In this document: piece after piece, positions 9,211 through 17,513 of the stretch
Layout: every line of letters begins with the position of its first letter
How positions within the stretch are numbered: position 1 is the first letter of the stretch
Assembly (NCBI GenBank): GCA_036399175.1
Contig: DASWNP010000036.1
Span: 44,441 to 108,440, forward strand
Source: DASWNP01 sp036399175
GTDB taxonomy: Bacteria; Acidobacteriota; Blastocatellia; Pyrinomonadales; Pyrinomonadaceae
DNA length: 64,000 bases
Direction: 5' to 3'
Notes under the pieces: generated by a model
The model's input: the letters and a program-made list of their open reading frames with translations, nothing else
The model's database searches: none
What the model was told of the DNA's origin: nothing
Program-made: the position numbers and the translations under genes

Positions 9211-10590
9211 TTTCTGCGGGGCTGTGGCCTCCGGCTGGCTGTTCGAGTTTCTCCAGCCCGAGGCGGTCTTGGTGATGTCGTTGATGATGACGAAGCCCAT
9301 CAGGAGCAGGAGGAAGACGAAGCCGACCTGCTGGATGCGCTCGCGCACCGTCGTCGAAAGCTTGACGCCGACCCACGCCAGCGCGCCTTCGACGAAGAGC
9401 ATGAAAATCATGCCGCCATCCAGGACGGGGATGGGCAGCAGGTTGAAGATGCCGAGGTTGAGACTGAGGAAGGCGAGCATGCCGAAGACGCCGCTCCATC
9501 CGGCTTCGTTGGCAGCCTGCGAAGAGGCTTTAGCGATACCAATCGGGCCCGAGAAGGTGTCGCGCGCCGAGCGCTTGCCGCTGAAAACCTGTCCGAGCGC
9601 CTTGCCTGTCAAACGCAGAATCTCGATGTTCAAATCAACGGCGTAACGAGCGGCCGTCAGCAAGCCGACTCGCTCAACCGGCGGCGGAACGAATGCGATG
9701 CCGACCCTTCCTTCAGGAAGCCTGTTCTCTCCCGTCGATAATTCCTGACGCACGCCGTCGCGCTCGATGGTGAAGCGTATCGCGCCCTTGTTCTCCTGTA
9801 TGTATTGCGAGATATGATCGCTGTTGCGCGCGGGTTGACCCCCGATGGCGACAATACGGTCGTTCGCCTTGAACCCGGCTGCCGCCGCCGGACTTCCCTC
9901 GCTCACTTCTCTGACGATGGCGGGATTGCTGCCCAAGTCAGGCAGCAGTCCGAGGTCGCCGAAGGCTTCGCCGTTTCGCGTGCGACGCACGGGCTTGACC
10001 GTCGTAGAGATGCGCTGACCGTTGCGCTCGACCGTGATGGGCAGAGCCTGTTCGGGCGCAAGCATGGCGTCGCCTTCGATGTAGCGCCACGTCGGGTCTT
10101 CCTTGCCGTTGAAGGAGATGATGCGGTCGCCTGCTTTGAGTCCGGCCTGGTCTGCCGCGCCGCCCTGCTCGACGCGGCTCACGATCGGCGTCGGCGTTCC
10201 CGGCACGCCGACCGTCATTGCGCCGACGAGCGGAATCAAAAGCGCCGTCAGGATGTTCATGACAGGCCCGGCGATGCCGACCAGAAACTTCTGCCAGCGC
10301 GGGCGCAAATCGAAACGCTCCTTCAAAGGGATGTCCGTCCCGCTTCCCTCTTCCAGTCCGGCGTTCGACTCGTCGCCGCCCAGCTTCACGTAGCCGCCGA
10401 GCGGAATCAAACTCAGACGATAGTCGGTTGTGCCCCAGCGTCGTCCCCAGATGCGTTTGCCAAATCCGACCGAGAAGGTCTCGACGCGTATGCCGAGCAG
10501 CTTGGCGACGATGAAATGGCCGAACTCGTGGATGACGACAGCCGCGCCGAGAATGAAAATGAAGGCCAGTATTCCTATTAAATGACTCAT
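9208..10590 (-). CDS. rseP: RseP-type site-2 zinc metalloprotease
   Basis: 460 residues, M50B family inner-membrane protease that cleaves membrane-embedded substrates such as anti-sigma factors. The zinc motif H21-E-F-G-H25 lies in the first membrane helix; two PDZ domains occupy about 120-290 (GVPGTPTPIVSRVEQ... and SNPAIVREVSEGSPAAAAGF). The second metal-binding region, NLLPIPVLDGG, is in a C-terminal helix. It sits in the conserved dxr-cdsA-uppS neighbourhood. Its last codons fall inside a heptamer repeat. Confidence 0.95.
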   Translation of the reverse strand: MSHLIGILAFIFILGAAVVIHEFGHFIVAKLLGIRVETFSVGFGKRIWGRRWGTTDYRLSLIPLGGYVKLGGDESNAGLEEGSGTDIPLKERFDLRPRWQKFLVGIAGPVMNILTALLIPLVGAMTVGVPGTPTPIVSRVEQGGAADQAGLKAGDRIISFNGKEDPTWRYIEGDAMLAPEQALPITVERNGQRISTTVKPVRRTRNGEAFGDLGLLPDLGSNPAIVREVSEGSPAAAAGFKANDRIVAIGGQPARNSDHISQYIQENKGAIRFTIERDGVRQELSTGENRLPEGRVGIAFVPPPVERVGLLTAARYAVDLNIEILRLTGKALGQVFSGKRSARDTFSGPIGIAKASSQAANEAGWSGVFGMLAFLSLNLGIFNLLPIPVLDGGMIFMLFVEGALAWVGVKLSTTVRERIQQVGFVFLLLLMGFVIINDITKTASGWRNSNSQPEATAPQK

Positions 10591-10775
10591 CTGCGTCCCG
10601 TCTCTCGAACTAATCTCCCAAATGTTTCCCCGCCCGTCTCAAAGGCTTGGAAGCGCGCCCCTCAAACGTGGTTGTATCCGAGTTTAAGGTCTCGAAGCCG
10701 ACACGTCAAACGAAGGAAAAGCTAATCATGCTGTTTCACAGCTTTCACACTTTGTTTCATCGGTGAAATAAGTTC

Positions 10776-10804
10776 TTGCACACGCAACCCCATTGTGTTA
10801 TACC
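10776..10804 (+). promoter_or_regulatory. Sigma70-like promoter
   Basis: TTGCAC at 10776-10781, a 17-base spacer and TATACC at 10799-10804, about 60 bases before the next plus-strand gene. Confidence 0.45.
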
Positions 10805-10866
10805 TCTGCGCCATCAGTCTTCGGCCTCGCCCTTGAAACCTACGATTCAGAAGGAGTTTTGCGAAT

Positions 10867-11277
10867 ATGCTGAGAAGCATTCTGGCAGTGATTGCGGGCA
10901 GCGTCGTCTGGATGGTGACGGCGCTTGGGACGGATGCGATTTTGATGAGCCTGTGGCCGCAGGCGTACAGCGCAGGCGGGAGGGTTGAGAGCGTGCCGCT
11001 CCTGCTCTTTACGATGTTCTACGCGGTTCTCTTCGGCGTGCTCGCCGGATACGTGACAGCCGTCATTGCGCGCCGCGCCGAAGTCAAACACGCGCTCGCC
11101 CTCGGCATTCTCCAACTGCTGATGGGCATCGTCGCGACGATAAACTTCTGGGACACCGCGCCCGCCTGGTATCACCTCATCTTCCTCGCGCTGGTGACTC
11201 CATCCAACCTGCTCGGAGGCTGGCTGCGCGCCAACCGCCGACGCAAACTCGGAGCAGGCGCGGTCGCCGCCCACTAA
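10867..11277 (+). CDS. Four-helix membrane protein, unknown function
   Basis: 136 residues, good ribosome site (AGAAGGAG) 10 bases before ATG. Four hydrophobic segments: residues 3-25, 43-66, 75-95 and 105-125, ending in a basic tail (RANRRRKLG). It is the only plus-strand gene inside the minus-strand isoprenoid/phospholipid block and has its own likely promoter, which suggests a later insertion or an independent unit. Family not recognised. Confidence 0.65.
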   Translation: MLRSILAVIAGSVVWMVTALGTDAILMSLWPQAYSAGGRVESVPLLLFTMFYAVLFGVLAGYVTAVIARRAEVKHALALGILQLLMGIVATINFWDTAPAWYHLIFLALVTPSNLLGGWLRANRRRKLGAGAVAAH

Positions 11278-11323
11278 AACAAGTGATGCGCTCGGTGCTC
11301 GCCGAAACAAAGATGAGCCTGGA

Positions 11324-12556
11324 TTAACGACTCGGCGCGGGCTCTTCTGTGGCCGCTCTCGACGCCTCGCCTTCCACTTTCAGGTCGAGGCGCGAGAGTT
11401 CCTCCTGCGCGGCGCGGCGCGCCCAGGCGTCGGTCTCAAGCACTATGCGTAGGTCTTCGACCGCGTGCGGCTCGTGCAGGTTCATCACGTTTTCGATGAG
11501 GCGCGGGATGTCCGTGAGGCGTATACGAGCGTCGAGGAAGGCGCTGACGGCCTCTTCGTTGGCGGCATTCATAACCGCCGGAAGAGTTCCGCCCGCGCGC
11601 AGGGCTCGATAGGCGAGCGCGAGGCAGGGGAAACGCTCCGTGTCGGGGGCTTCAAAATGGAGCGCGGTGAGCTTGGTTAAATCGAGCGGCGGAAGTTGGC
11701 AGGCGCGGCGTTCCGGATAGGTGAGAGCGTACTGGATGGCGTGGCGCATGTCTGTGACGCCCATCTGCGCGATGACCGAGCCATCGACCAGTTCTATCAT
11801 CGAATGCACGACCGACTCGGGATGCACGACGACATCTATCTCGTCGGCCTCGAAGCCGAAGAGCCAGTGAGCCTCGATGACTTCGAGCCCCTTGTTCATC
11901 AGCGTCGCGCAGTCAATCGTGATTTTCGCGCCCATGCTCCAGGTCGGGTGCTGCATCGCTTCCTCGACGCTCGCTTGCTCCATCTCACGCACGGTCGAGT
12001 TGCGAAAGGGGCCGCCCGAGGCGGTCAGCACGAGGCGTCTGACCTCTTCGCGTTTTTCGCCGCGCAGGCATTGATGCAGCGCGTTGTGCTCGGAATCGAC
12101 CGGCAGAAGCTCAGCGCCCGAACGCTCCGCCGCGCGTTTCATCAACGCGCCCGCCATCACCAAAGTCTCTTTGTTGGCGAGCGCGACGCGCTTGCCCGCT
12201 TCGAGCGCACGCAGCGTCGGCACGAAGCCGACCGCGCCGACCGTCGCACTCACGACGCAATCCGCCCCGGCGTGCGTCGCAACCTCGACGAGCCCCGCCT
12301 CGCCGACGCGAACCTGCGGGGCTTTGACTATGCCTCGACGCGCAAGCTCCGCGCGCAATTCCTCTACGCAAGCATCCGTCTCGACGGCGACCAGCTCCGG
12401 ACTGTGGCGCTCGACCTGCTCGGCCAGCCTCTCGACGTTTCGACCAGCGCCGAGCGCGACCACTCGAAAACAATCGCCGAAGGACTCCAACACGCGCAGA
12501 GTGTTACAACCGATAGAGCCCGTCGAGCCCAGAATAGAGATACCCCTCACGCTCAT
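11324..12556 (-). CDS. dxr: 1-deoxy-D-xylulose-5-phosphate reductoisomerase
   Basis: 410 residues. Makes 2-C-methyl-D-erythritol 4-phosphate with NADPH, the committed MEP step. N-terminal dinucleotide motif GSTGSIG; NKETLVMAG; metal/substrate region PVDSEHNALHQCL and the mobile-loop region HPTWSMGAKITID are intact. The last ~15 residues (EGEASRAATEEPAPSR) extend beyond the usual end. The upstream Coa1-like gene stops 9 bases before it, so cotranscription is likely. Confidence 0.95.
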   Translation of the reverse strand: MSVRGISILGSTGSIGCNTLRVLESFGDCFRVVALGAGRNVERLAEQVERHSPELVAVETDACVEELRAELARRGIVKAPQVRVGEAGLVEVATHAGADCVVSATVGAVGFVPTLRALEAGKRVALANKETLVMAGALMKRAAERSGAELLPVDSEHNALHQCLRGEKREEVRRLVLTASGGPFRNSTVREMEQASVEEAMQHPTWSMGAKITIDCATLMNKGLEVIEAHWLFGFEADEIDVVVHPESVVHSMIELVDGSVIAQMGVTDMRHAIQYALTYPERRACQLPPLDLTKLTALHFEAPDTERFPCLALAYRALRAGGTLPAVMNAANEEAVSAFLDARIRLTDIPRLIENVMNLHEPHAVEDLRIVLETDAWARRAAQEELSRLDLKVEGEASRAATEEPAPSR

Positions 12557-12565
12557 TCTATGATT

Positions 12566-13069
12566 TCACCATCGCTTCCCCTCGGCTGACGCCTCCCGAT
12601 TCGGCGCATCTCTGTTCTGAGCGGCGGGCATTGGCTCATTCGTCTCGGCTTCTTCCGCGCCGGTCTGCTCCGGCACGTCGAAGGCGTCGAACAACTCGAC
12701 CGTGCGCCCCGCTTCGTTCCTGTAAGAAGCGCGCGTGACGTGCCACGCGCGCCCGTGCCTGTAGATTAAATCGACGCTCGCGTCCGCGTCGCGGCGCGCA
12801 CCTCTGACTTTCAGTTGAAGCGTCGCGCTGCCGTCGGCGCGCTCGTCGTTGATAGTCCCGCTCGCAAAGAGCCCGAAGCCCCGAACCTCGCCGATGTCTT
12901 CGCGCAGCTTCTCGTTTCGACGCAGAAAGTCTTTGGCCGTCTGTGCCGCCTCGCTGCCGCCAATCGTGTACAGAACCGCGCCGGCAATCGCGCCGACAAA
13001 GAGCGCCACGAAGAGGACGACTCCCGCCAGCGCGCCGCCCACAAACAGCAGACACCTGCGCGTCGTCAT
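12566..13069 (-). CDS. Coa1-like membrane protein
   Basis: 167 residues: one N-terminal membrane helix (residues 8-36) followed by a beta-rich domain with the pattern ...GFGLFASGTIND...GSATLQLKVRG...ASVDLIYRHGRAWHV, which resembles the Coa1 family (cytochrome oxidase assembly factor 1 fold). The C-terminus is acidic and disordered. Between cdsA (27-base gap) and dxr (9-base gap), so probably in the same transcript. The family call rests on pattern recognition; a role in respiratory-complex assembly is inference. Confidence 0.55.
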   Translation of the reverse strand: MTTRRCLLFVGGALAGVVLFVALFVGAIAGAVLYTIGGSEAAQTAKDFLRRNEKLREDIGEVRGFGLFASGTINDERADGSATLQLKVRGARRDADASVDLIYRHGRAWHVTRASYRNEAGRTVELFDAFDVPEQTGAEEAETNEPMPAAQNRDAPNREASAEGKRW

Positions 13070-13095
13070 CCCCTTTCAACTTTCGACCCGGATGT

Positions 13096-13911
13096 TCATA
13101 CCGAAAAATACAGGCGTGCGAAATAGTAGATGAGCGGCGCGTTGAAGAGCAAGCTATCGAGGCGGTCGAGGAAACCGCCGTGTCCGGGCAGGAAGCTCGC
13201 GGCGTCCTTCGCGTCGGCGCTGCGCTTGAGCGCGCTCTCCGTCAAATCTCCCACCACGCCGAGCACGTTCATCACCGCCGCCAAAGGCAGCGCCGCCCGC
13301 AGGCTCAACTCTGGGAAGAACCAGTAATGCGCTGCGACAGCCATCAGCAGACTCGCAAGCATCCCGCCGACTGCGCCCTCCCAGGTCTTGCCCGGACTGA
13401 TATTCGGCGCGAGCTTATGACGACCGACTGCGCGCCCCGTGTAATAAGCTCCCGTATCCGAGCCCATCAAGACGAGGAAGAAGAAGCCGAGCAGGTCGGT
13501 CGAGAGCCCCGGACGCTCCGCGAACCCCATTCTCAGCGCGACAAGATGACCGCCGAGCAGCACGACGTAAAGCACGCCGAGCACGGTCGAGCCCGAAGAC
13601 TGAATCATCTTCTCGAAGGGAGCGCCGCGCAGCATCTCTGCGACGAGCGTCGCAATCGTCAGGGCGGGCAGGATGAGCAGCAGGTAATCGAGCTGATTGA
13701 AATAGAAGGCCGCGAGCAGCGCCGACGCTCCGGCGTAGCCCACTACCACGTCGGGCTTCGCCCCTCGCCTGCGCGCGAGGAACCAGAACTCGTAGAGCCC
13801 CAGAACGGTCGCCGCTACGGCCAGCAGGACGAAGACGAAATGAAGCGGAGGATAAACAATCGACGCGATGAGAACGGGAAGCGCAACGGCGGCTGTGGCG
13901 AGTCGTTTCAT
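13096..13911 (-). CDS. cdsA: Phosphatidate cytidylyltransferase
   Basis: 271 residues, about eight membrane helices. Converts phosphatidate plus CTP to CDP-diacylglycerol in the inner membrane. The family signature is at the C-terminus (SALKRSADAKDAASFLPGHG). It follows uppS across a heptamer hairpin in the usual uppS-cdsA-dxr order. Confidence 0.95.
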   Translation of the reverse strand: MKRLATAAVALPVLIASIVYPPLHFVFVLLAVAATVLGLYEFWFLARRRGAKPDVVVGYAGASALLAAFYFNQLDYLLLILPALTIATLVAEMLRGAPFEKMIQSSGSTVLGVLYVVLLGGHLVALRMGFAERPGLSTDLLGFFFLVLMGSDTGAYYTGRAVGRHKLAPNISPGKTWEGAVGGMLASLLMAVAAHYWFFPELSLRAALPLAAVMNVLGVVGDLTESALKRSADAKDAASFLPGHGGFLDRLDSLLFNAPLIYYFARLYFSV

Positions 13912-13912
13912 A

Positions 13913-13998
13913 TTCAGCTATCAGCAGTCAGCAGTCAGCAATCAGCTTTCAGCTCTCTTTGGTTTGGCTGACGGCTGATTGCTGATTGCTGACTGCTA
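13913..13998. repeat. Heptamer-arm inverted repeat (GTCAGCA type)
   Basis: Left arm TTCAGCT, ATCAGCA, GTCAGCA x2, ATCAGCT, TTCAGCT; right arm GGCTGAC, GGCTGAT, TGCTGAT, TGCTGAC. It occupies the whole uppS-cdsA gap and includes the uppS TAG at 13996-13998. Spacer is TCTCTTTGGTTTGG, without the AAAGAC core. Confidence 0.88.
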
Positions 13999-14799
13999 TT
14001 TCGCATTGGCGACGAGTTGCAGGCCGCCGAAGCGCCGGTCGCGTCGCTGGTAATCGACGACGGCTTCGAGCAGGTGGACGCGCCGGAAATCAGGCCAGAG
14101 AGTTTCGGTGACGTAAATCTCGCTGTAGGCGGCCTGCCACAGCAGAAAGTTTGAGATGCGCAGCTCGCCGCTGGTACGCACGAGCAAATCCAGCTCGGGC
14201 AATCCGTGCGTGTAAAGCTCGCGCCCGATGGCCTCTTCGGTCAGCTCGTCGGCTCTGCGTCCTTCGGCCAGCAGTCTACGCACGGCGGCGTTGGCCGCAT
14301 CGACAATCTCTGCGCGCCCGCCGTAGTTGAGCGCGACGTTCAAGACCATGCCTCGATTCTTCGCCGTCCGCTCCGAAGCTCTCTCCAGCTCGCGCTGGAC
14401 GCTCTCGGCCAGAGCGTTCGTCCGACCGATGGCCTGAAAGCGAATGTTCTGGCGGTCTATCTCGTCAAGCTCAAGGCGCAGGTAGCGTTTGAGCATACGC
14501 ATCAGCGCATCGACTTCAAGACGCGGGCGCTTCCAATTCTCGGTCGAGAAGGCATAGAGCGTGAGCGCGCCCAAGCCCAAACGCGCGCCCGTATCGACGG
14601 CGGCTCTGACCGCTTCCACTCCCGCGCGATGCCCGGCGATGCGCGGCTGGCTACGTTGCGCCGCCCAACGCCCGTTACCGTCCATAATAATGGCGACGTG
14701 TCGCGGCAGACGCTCCCACACCACGCGCGCCAGCAACGCCTCGTCGCGCGAGCCCTTCTCCAACACCTCCGCAAAATCCGACAGCATCCCGCCCGTCAT
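13996..14799 (-). CDS. uppS: Undecaprenyl diphosphate synthase
   Basis: 267 residues, cis-prenyltransferase that extends FPP with IPP to the C55 carrier lipid for peptidoglycan and other glycans. Motif HVAIIMDGNGRWA with catalytic Asp40, the HRAGVEAVRAAV region, STENWKRP, and the C-terminal LDLLVRTSGELRISNFLLWQ are intact. Start could be ATG 14799 or the in-frame ATG 12 bases later. First gene of the uppS-cdsA block. Confidence 0.95.
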   Translation of the reverse strand: MTGGMLSDFAEVLEKGSRDEALLARVVWERLPRHVAIIMDGNGRWAAQRSQPRIAGHRAGVEAVRAAVDTGARLGLGALTLYAFSTENWKRPRLEVDALMRMLKRYLRLELDEIDRQNIRFQAIGRTNALAESVQRELERASERTAKNRGMVLNVALNYGGRAEIVDAANAAVRRLLAEGRRADELTEEAIGRELYTHGLPELDLLVRTSGELRISNFLLWQAAYSEIYVTETLWPDFRRVHLLEAVVDYQRRDRRFGGLQLVANAK

Positions 14800-14850
14800 C
14801 CCTCAATCACGATTTATCTCAAAACGCTTTTCATCAGACGCGAATCTTAA

Positions 14851-14930
14851 CTGGTAAATGGTAAATCGTAAATCGTAAATAGTTAAAGACAGGTTTTCAC
14901 CATTTACCATTTACTATTCACCATTTACCA
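14851..14930. repeat. Heptamer-arm inverted repeat (TCGTAAA type)
   Basis: Left arm TGGTAAA x2, TCGTAAA x2; right arm CACCATT, TACCATT, TACTATT, CACCATT, TACCAG. The spacer TTAAAGACAGGTTTTC is the best form of the shared core. It lies between uppS start and truA stop (TAA 14925-14927, inside the right arm). Confidence 0.9.
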
Positions 14931-15680
14931 GTAATCCACTTTGACGAGGGTGAGGCCGCGAGCCGGGGCGGTGGCGGCGGAGAGCGTGCGGTCGCGTGTC
15001 TGGAGGGCGCGCGTGATGCGCGCGGCGTCGATTTCGCCGCGACCGGCGGCGAGGAGCGTCCCGGCGATGGAGCGCACCATGTAGCGGAGGAACCCGTCGG
15101 CGCTGATGCGGATTTCGACGAGGCGTCCCTGTCCTCGCTCGTCGAAGCGCTCGTCGATTTCCAGCCCGGTCACGCGCCGCACGCGCGTCTCCACGTCTGC
15201 CTGCGCGCAGGAGAAGGCCGTCCAGTCGTGTTCGCCGATAAACAGTGAGGCAAGCTCGCGCATCTTGCTCGTGTCGAGCGGGCGAGCATCGTGATGGGCG
15301 TAGCGCGCCCAGAAGGGCGACATGAAACGCGCCTGAAAGATTCGGTAGCAATAGGTCTTGCCACGCGCCGAAAAGCGCGCATGAAAATCATCGTCGGCGA
15401 CATCTGCATTAATCACACGCACGTCGCGCCCTACGTTGCTGTTCACGGCGTCGCGCAGCTTCTCCGGCGTTATCTCACGACTCAGACGCACGCTCGCCAC
15501 CTGTCCCTCCGCGTGCACGCCCGCGTCCGTCCGCCCCGCGCCGTGCAGCACGACCTCGCGCCCCTCTATCAAAGACAGCGCGCCCGCCACCTCGCCCTGC
15601 ACCGTACGCTGTCCCCCCGGCTGCACCTGCCAGCCGTGAAACTCCGTCCCGTCGTACTGAAGCGTCAACTTAAAATTCAT
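14925..15680 (-). CDS. truA: tRNA pseudouridine(38-40) synthase
   Basis: 251 residues, usual length. Isomerises uridines 38-40 in tRNA anticodon arms. Catalytic Asp52 lies in GAGRTDAGVHAEGQVA; RTYCYRIF-like (KTYCYRIF) and the C-terminal FLRYMVRSIAGTLL motif are present. Its stop codon and last Trp codon are embedded in a heptamer repeat. Downstream of pyrE on the same strand, separated by a composite repeat of about 155 bases. Confidence 0.93.
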   Translation of the reverse strand: MNFKLTLQYDGTEFHGWQVQPGGQRTVQGEVAGALSLIEGREVVLHGAGRTDAGVHAEGQVASVRLSREITPEKLRDAVNSNVGRDVRVINADVADDDFHARFSARGKTYCYRIFQARFMSPFWARYAHHDARPLDTSKMRELASLFIGEHDWTAFSCAQADVETRVRRVTGLEIDERFDERGQGRLVEIRISADGFLRYMVRSIAGTLLAAGRGEIDAARITRALQTRDRTLSAATAPARGLTLVKVDYW

Positions 15681-15687
15681 AAAACTA

Positions 15688-15843
15688 CAGTGATGAGTGA
15701 CAAGTGACGAGTGACGAGCAAGACAAGAAAAGACGTAAATCGTGAATCGTAAATCGTAAATAGTTGAAGACAGGTTTTAACTATTCACGATTTACGATTC
15801 ACGATTCACTAGGTTTTACTCGTCACTCGTCACTTGTCACTGC
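15688..15843. repeat. Composite nested heptamer-arm inverted repeat
   Basis: Two elements one inside the other. Outer arms: AGTGATG, AGTGACA, AGTGACG x2 (15689-15718) against CGTCACT/TGTCACT units (15818-15842). Inner arms: GTAAATC, GTGAATC, GTAAATC, GTAAATA against CACGATT/TACGATT units, with spacer GTTGAAGACAGGTTTTA. The outer right arm overlaps the pyrE stop (15823-15825). Confidence 0.92.
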
Positions 15844-16410
15844 TTTTCTGCTTCCCGGCTTGACGGCCTGTTCGCCGCGAGCGCAGGCGGGGCAGGCGGA
15901 GGGCGCGAGGGCTGGCACGTCGAGCGTGGCGAGGGCGACGCGCGGGACGCCGACATCGGCGCGACCGCCGGAACGGTCGATGATGGAAGCTGCGCCGACG
16001 ACGCGTGCGCCTGCGGCGAGCACGGCTTCGATGGTCTCGCGCGTCGAGCCGCCCGTTGTGATGACATCTTCGACGACGAGGACGGATTCTCCGGCGCGCA
16101 CGGCGAAGCCTCGGCGCAGAGTCATGCGTCCCTCTTCGCGTTCAGTCCAGAGCGAGCGCACGCCGAGCGCGCGTGCGACTTCATAGCCGATGACGATGCC
16201 GCCGATGGCCGGTGCGACGACTGTCGTCACATGCTGCTGGCGGAAACGCTCGGCCAGCGCCTGCCCGAACGCCTCGGCCTCGTGCGGATACTGAAGCACG
16301 AGCGCGCATTGCAGGTAGCTGGCGCTGTGCAGGCCGCTCGACAAAACGAAATGGCCTTCGAGCAGCGCGCCCGTCCGTCTGAATCTCTCGATGACCTCTT
16401 CGGAGCGCAT
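15823..16410 (-). CDS. pyrE: Orotate phosphoribosyltransferase
   Basis: 195 residues from the ATG at 16410, which has AGAGG 11 bases upstream; an in-frame ATG at 16431 would add seven residues. Makes OMP from orotate and PRPP in pyrimidine synthesis. The PRPP motif VLVVEDVITTGGS and the N-terminal HFVLSSGLHS phrase are typical. The C-terminal ~15 residues (GSRKAVTSDE) are partly encoded by a heptamer repeat. Confidence 0.9.
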   Translation of the reverse strand: MRSEEVIERFRRTGALLEGHFVLSSGLHSASYLQCALVLQYPHEAEAFGQALAERFRQQHVTTVVAPAIGGIVIGYEVARALGVRSLWTEREEGRMTLRRGFAVRAGESVLVVEDVITTGGSTRETIEAVLAAGARVVGAASIIDRSGGRADVGVPRVALATLDVPALAPSACPACARGEQAVKPGSRKAVTSDE

Positions 16411-16458
16411 CTGTCGTGAATCCTCTTTCATCCGGCTCGCGTCTGGCCGGGCGCGTGC

Positions 16459-16464
16459 TACAAT
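16459..16464 (+). promoter_or_regulatory. -10 box 8 bases before a start codon
   Basis: TACAAT at 16459-16464 ends 8 bases before ATG 16473. A start of transcription about 7 bases after the box would give an mRNA with almost no leader. No clear -35 is visible. Confidence 0.45.
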
Positions 16465-16472
16465 GCCCGCCG

Positions 16473-17309
16473 ATGCAGGCCACCTTCCGCAACCTCGTCA
16501 GCGATTCGATTCTCTTGCAGGAGACCATTGAGCTACTGCGCCGTCGGCAGGGACGCACGCCTGCGACTGAGGTTGCCGACGCGATTCTCGAACTCCCCGG
16601 CCTCGACCCGCCGACCGCCGCCCTGCTCGTCTCCGAGCTGATTGACGACGACTGGCGTCTGCGCCTCAACGAGACGCACGAAGTCGAGCTTCTGTGTGAA
16701 GACGACGAATGTCGCCCGCTCTCGGAGAGCGATTACATCGTCTTCGACGTGGAGACGACAGGGCCGAAGACGCCGCCCTGCCGCATCATGGAAATCGGAG
16801 CTTACCGCGTGAGCGGCGGGAGTATCGTCGCCGAGTTCAAGACGCTGGTCAACCCGCAGATGCCGATTCCACCCTTCATCGCTCAACTGACCGGCATCGA
16901 CGACGAGATGGTGAGGCGCGCGCCGCTCTTCGAGGAAGTGGTCGCCGACTGGCTCGGCTTCGTCGATTCAGCCGTTCTCGTCGCGCACAACGCCGCCTTC
17001 GACGTGCGCTTTATCAATCACGAGATAGCGCGCGTCTATCCGGGACGACGGCTCGTGAATCCATATCTTTGCACCGTCTCGCTCTCGCGCCGCGTCATGC
17101 CCGAACTCAATAACCATCGGCTTCACACTCTGGCCGAGCACTTCTCCGTTCCCTTCCGCCAGCGTCACCGCGCGCCCCTCGACGCACGCGCCACCGCCGA
17201 AGTCTTCCTCGGCATCCTCGAAATCCTCGACCGCAACGGCGTCCGCGACCTCGCCGGAGCAAGACGGTTCAAATCAGAGGTCAGAGGCCGGAGGTCGGAG
17301 GTCAGTTAA
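16473..17309 (+). CDS. DEDDh 3'-5' exonuclease (DnaQ/epsilon-like)
   Basis: 278 residues. An N-terminal helical region (1-85) precedes a DEDDh exonuclease domain: D92 and E94 in IVFDVETTG, D177 in HNAAFDVRF, H232 and D237 in RHRAPLDARAT. This matches the Pol III epsilon-like family used in proofreading or repair; it is not attached to a polymerase. ATG 16473 is chosen because an upstream ATG at 16416 would overlap pyrE and the -10 box at 16459. The last residues (KSEVRGRRSEVS) are encoded by a heptamer repeat arm. Confidence 0.85.
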   Translation: MQATFRNLVSDSILLQETIELLRRRQGRTPATEVADAILELPGLDPPTAALLVSELIDDDWRLRLNETHEVELLCEDDECRPLSESDYIVFDVETTGPKTPPCRIMEIGAYRVSGGSIVAEFKTLVNPQMPIPPFIAQLTGIDDEMVRRAPLFEEVVADWLGFVDSAVLVAHNAAFDVRFINHEIARVYPGRRLVNPYLCTVSLSRRVMPELNNHRLHTLAEHFSVPFRQRHRAPLDARATAEVFLGILEILDRNGVRDLAGARRFKSEVRGRRSEVS

Positions 17310-17513
17310 AAAACAGGGACGAGCGTTTGAGTTGTCTGCGAGTCTCGCTCCTGAAACTCGCTCCGAATCTGCCGGCGAGCGTTCCTGCATCTACTGTCTG
17401 ACAACTGAAAACTCAGGCTTCCGATTTGCTGTCCGCCTGCTGGCCTCCGGCCTCTGACATCTGACTCTCCGCCTCCAGCTTCTGACCTCTGACCTCTGAC
17501 CTCCGACCTCTTC
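17274..17513. repeat. Long heptamer-arm inverted repeat invading two genes
   Basis: Left arm 17274-17306 (TCAGAGG x2, CCGGAGG, TCGGAGG) is the 3' end of the exonuclease gene. The right arm, about 17436-17513 (CTGGCCT, CCGGCCT, CTGACAT, CTGACTC ... CTGACCT x3, CCGACCT), is the 3' end of the convergent VTT gene. The two arms are about 130 bases apart, with no AAAGAC core. Confidence 0.85.

Noticed and set aside
12943..13971. 342-codon plus-strand frame opposite cdsA
   Set aside because: Antisense to the CdsA signature and of biased composition.
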